In this document: one piece after another, positions 7,547-9,382 of the stretch
Position numbering within the stretch: position 1 is the first letter of the stretch
Layout: each line of letters opens with the position of its first letter
From: an uncultured Rikenellaceae bacterium
GTDB lineage: Bacteria; Bacteroidota; Bacteroidia; Bacteroidales; Rikenellaceae
NCBI GenBank assembly: GCA_947074135.1
Contig: CAMTOL010000072.1
Coordinates: 1 to 9,382 of the forward strand
Length of the DNA: 9,382 nt
Direction: 5' to 3'
The notes under the pieces: model-generated
The model's database searches: none
Told to the model about the DNA's origin: nothing
The model's input: only the letters and a program-made list of their open reading frames with translations
Program-made: the position numbers and the translations under genes

Positions 7547-8578
7547 CTACACTCTCAATGACTCTATAAACCTAACTGCCAAAGATATAGCGGCATTTAT
7601 GTCGGAGATATCGCATATTTCAACAGAAGAGTGTAGATATCTACAAGGAATACATAGCGTTAATACCTCACAACCACCTCCATTTATTTGTAATGTAGGG
7701 GTATTATTTCTTCCTAACACAGAGTGCGGCAGGAATGTTTGATACTTGATATTGCCATTTTTCGCTATAATCTCCACCTCCTTAATTAACCGAACACTAT
7801 TTTCAGTGCTTAACGGTATAGCTACTCCACGACCTAATCGAATATCTCCAAGAATATTACTTGAAATATCAGGCGTATCCGTGGCAACGCAAGTATCGAT
7901 ACACATAATCATCTGCGGCTTGATATTTTGGACAGCCACATTTGCTCCTCTACACCCAATCTCCTCTTGACTGCTTAGAACCCCATACACGCAAATATCC
8001 AAATCATCTTTATTTATCTGTTTTAGGATTCGAGATAATATGTACACACCTACTTTATTGTCAATCCCCTTTGATGATATTCGATTATTATTTAATATCT
8101 TTAGGTTGTTTGAGAAAACGACATAATCGCCAACCTTGACTAACTGTTTTGCACTACTACCATTACATACGCCAATATCTATAAACAAATCCTCAATTAA
8201 TGGCACTTTTGCATACTCTTCCGCCCTCTTTATATGCATTGGCTTACACCCAACAACACCTGTTATCTCTCCGCTATCTGATAATATAGTTACTGATTGA
8301 CCTATTAATTGCAATGGGTCAACCCCTCCGTTTTGCCTGAAGAATATATATCCATCATCTGAGATGTAGATAACCCTTAAACTAATCTCATCTGCATGAG
8401 CCTCGATTAATAGCCTGAAGTTTTTGCTCGTATTAATAGAACATATACAGTTGCCAATAGAATCCTTAACCACACTGCCAACATTGCCAAGAATTGACGA
8501 ATAGTCATACTCCTGACCCGAAGGAGAGTGTGTTTGCAGAATATTTGCAAGATCAGTATCAATATTTATTTTATGCAT
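7547..8578 (-). CDS. M42-family metallo-aminopeptidase
   Basis: The 343-residue protein belongs to the M42 glutamyl-aminopeptidase/cellulase-like peptidases, dinuclear zinc or cobalt enzymes that usually form cytoplasmic dodecamers and trim peptides from the N-terminus. All expected metal ligands are visible: H61 in EAHADEI, D173 in KGIDNKVG, the E205/E206 pair in SQEEIGCRGA (catalytic base and ligand), D228 in CIDTCVATDTP and H316 in RYLHSSVE. SPSGQE near 18-23 and FIDIG at 132-136 are also characteristic. Its length is normal and the frame is unbroken, ending in TAG. There is no signal peptide. The ATG at 8578 lies 8 bp after the stop of the broken PHP gene, so the two were probably cotranscribed. 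The gene is rich in A and T (17 of 60 bases are G or C in 8041-8100), unlike metG, which suggests different ancestry. The natural peptide substrate is unknown. Confidence 0.9.
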   Translation of the reverse strand: MHKINIDTDLANILQTHSPSGQEYDYSSILGNVGSVVKDSIGNCICSINTSKNFRLLIEAHADEISLRVIYISDDGYIFFRQNGGVDPLQLIGQSVTILSDSGEITGVVGCKPMHIKRAEEYAKVPLIEDLFIDIGVCNGSSAKQLVKVGDYVVFSNNLKILNNNRISSKGIDNKVGVYILSRILKQINKDDLDICVYGVLSSQEEIGCRGANVAVQNIKPQMIMCIDTCVATDTPDISSNILGDIRLGRGVAIPLSTENSVRLIKEVEIIAKNGNIKYQTFLPHSVLGRNNTPTLQINGGGCEVLTLCIPCRYLHSSVEICDISDINAAISLAVRFIESLRV

Positions 8579-8586
8579 ATTACGTA

Positions 8587-9142
8587 TTATTGATTATAAT
8601 AAAATCCATCAAAAGACCCACAATCTTTTATGTCGAATATATTTTTACCTGTTATTCCGTGATAATCGGTTCCGTATGTTATGCTCAGTCCTACGCTTTT
8701 TGATAGTGATTGCACCTCTTCATTTATAAGACTTTTATTTGGGTGATTCATATAGGGATGAATCTATAATCCAAATAATCCGGCATCTTTTAATACAGTC
8801 AATAATTGAATGTTAAGTGCACGTTGTTTTGTCATAAGATTGATGTCATTATTGAATAGTTGTCCAAAATGAGGCAATACAGAAAATGCTCCAATACTCT
8901 TAGCAAGCCTAACTATTGCTATAAGTGAATCTTCATAACAACAACCATATTCAACGTTCCATAACTTATCATAAAAACCAGCTGTTTCTGTACTATATTC
9001 TGGTATAATAATAGTTTTTGAGTTTATATATTGGAAGAATATTTTGTTTGAGATCATTTTATCAATATTATATTCACAGAATGATAGGTGTTCTAATTCA
9101 TTATATATGAAATTGTACGTCGTCAAACTAAAGTTTACCAGT
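8587..9142 (-). pseudogene. PHP-domain protein gene, cut by an IS and carrying an in-frame TAG
   Basis: Reading the minus strand from the IS edge, about 125 codons stay open to DAGLFGL and then meet TAG at 8764-8766. The same frame continues without a gap as IHPYMNHPNKSLINEE, through GLSITYGTDYHG, to TAA at 8587-8589. The late blocks fit the C-terminal half of TrpH/YciV-like PHP phosphoesterases. AFSVLPHFGQ resembles their AHPG motif, AGLFGL-x-IHP resembles GLDGIEVYHP, and YGTDYHG resembles GSDFHG. In relatives the TAG position is normally glutamate, and GAG to TAG is one substitution. The N-terminal HTHS/DH metal motifs are missing, apparently lost to the transposon. The alternative of two short separate genes is unlikely, because the family match spans the stop. 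The neighbouring M42 gene uses TAG as its real stop, which argues against recoding. Confidence 0.72.
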
Positions 9143-9163
9143 TGCAATTTACGGTTTAATTCT

Positions 9164-9171
9164 CAAAGTTA
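9164..9171 (-). promoter_or_regulatory. Possible outward-facing -7 box at the IS end
   Basis: TAACTTTG on the minus strand fits TAnnTTTG exactly and overlaps the transposase stop codon. It points out of the IS into the broken PHP gene and the M42 gene. No -33 TTG is seen at proper spacing, so a working promoter is only a possibility. Confidence 0.2.
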
Positions 9172-9382
9172 CAAATTATTGGTTTGAATTTGGTTGTTTT
9201 GGAGCTTCTGTCGATAGTAGTTTTCACACCTTTCGTTTAGTGTCCACTCCTTAATAATTTGTCGTTGTTTTTGAATCTCTTCGCCTCTACCCAAATATAC
9301 ATCTTCGGGCGTTAGGTTATTCAAGCTCTCGTGATAACGACGTTTGTTATAGTACTCCACCCATTCATAGATAGCCTCATTT
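9169..9382 (-). CDS. IS3-family transposase, C-terminal part (runs off the window)
   Basis: The last 70 codons or so of an IS3-family transposase (OrfB, DDE integrase core) are present, and the frame is open to the right edge of the window. The visible part begins NEAIYEWVEYYNKRRYHESL and continues into NNLTPEDVY. This is the hallmark C-terminal block of the IS3/rve integrase domain that follows the catalytic glutamate. The charged tail with KQRQIIKEWTLNERCENYY is common in Bacteroidota members. The catalytic D, D and E residues and the upstream OrfA would lie outside the window, so activity cannot be judged. The TAA at 9169 is close to the element's end, as usual for the family. Confidence 0.88.
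   Translation of the reverse strand, partial: NEAIYEWVEYYNKRRYHESLNNLTPEDVYLGRGEEIQKQRQIIKEWTLNERCENYYRQKLQNNQIQTNNL

Larger units (their letters stand above)
9143..9382 (-). mobile_element. IS3-family insertion sequence, right-end fragment
   Basis: The fragment holds the 3' end of an IS3-family transposase gene and about 26 bp beyond it. The proposed tip at 9143 reads TGCAATTTACGG on the plus strand, which fits the TG...CA ends of IS3 elements. It also coincides with the place where the PHP homology begins. The other end and any target duplication lie outside the window, so the boundary is an estimate within a few bases. Confidence 0.6.

Noticed and set aside
8764..8766. TAG as a recoded sense codon
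   Set aside because: The neighbouring M42 gene ends with TAG as a normal stop and no recoding signal or suppressor tRNA is seen here.
8764..9147. Separate 127-residue protein starting at TTG 9147
   Set aside because: The TTG lies in the proposed IS end, and the family similarity continues in the same frame past the TAG, so it is better read as part of a broken PHP gene.
1..9382. CRISPR arrays, tRNA or rRNA genes, parS sites
   Set aside because: No regularly spaced repeats, no tRNA- or rRNA-like sequence and no parS-like palindrome were seen on reading both strands.

Overview
The window looks like a chromosomal segment of a member of the Bacteroidales (phylum Bacteroidota). Several things point there: the protein families and their local motifs, weak or absent Shine-Dalgarno sequences before most starts, and several boxes matching the TAnnTTTG -7 element of that phylum. 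The exact genus cannot be fixed from this sequence alone.

Left part (1-4983). A row of four minus-strand genes reads, in transcription order, parA (ParA/Soj ATPase), metG (methionyl-tRNA synthetase), a membrane sensor histidine kinase and a PHP-domain phosphatase of the histidinol-phosphatase type. They are ordinary housekeeping or signalling genes. Each of the three gaps between them carries a different degenerate tandem array of 7-bp units with an AATT-like core. In the metG/kinase gap two arrays face each other and form a long imperfect hairpin. ParA has no parB next to it.

Middle part (4984-7254). A 182-bp divergent spacer, holding a perfect 16-bp inverted repeat, separates parA from a plus-strand YegS/BmrU-type lipid kinase. 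That gene runs tail to tail into a minus-strand glycerate 2-kinase, and the two coding regions overlap by 32 bp at their 3' ends.

Right part (7255-9382). This stretch is visibly more AT-rich and looks accessory. On the minus strand it holds the C-terminal end of an IS3-family transposase that runs off the window. Next comes a broken PHP-domain gene, cut at its 5' end by the IS and interrupted by an in-frame TAG. An apparently intact M42-family metallo-aminopeptidase gene starts 8 bp after the broken gene and was probably its operon partner, and a likely terminator lies downstream. The 292-bp spacer between the peptidase and the glycerate kinase holds no convincing gene.

No complete new system is evident. 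The observations most worth a second look are the decaying PHP gene next to M42, the heptamer arrays in three successive gaps, and the inverted repeat before the lipid kinase.
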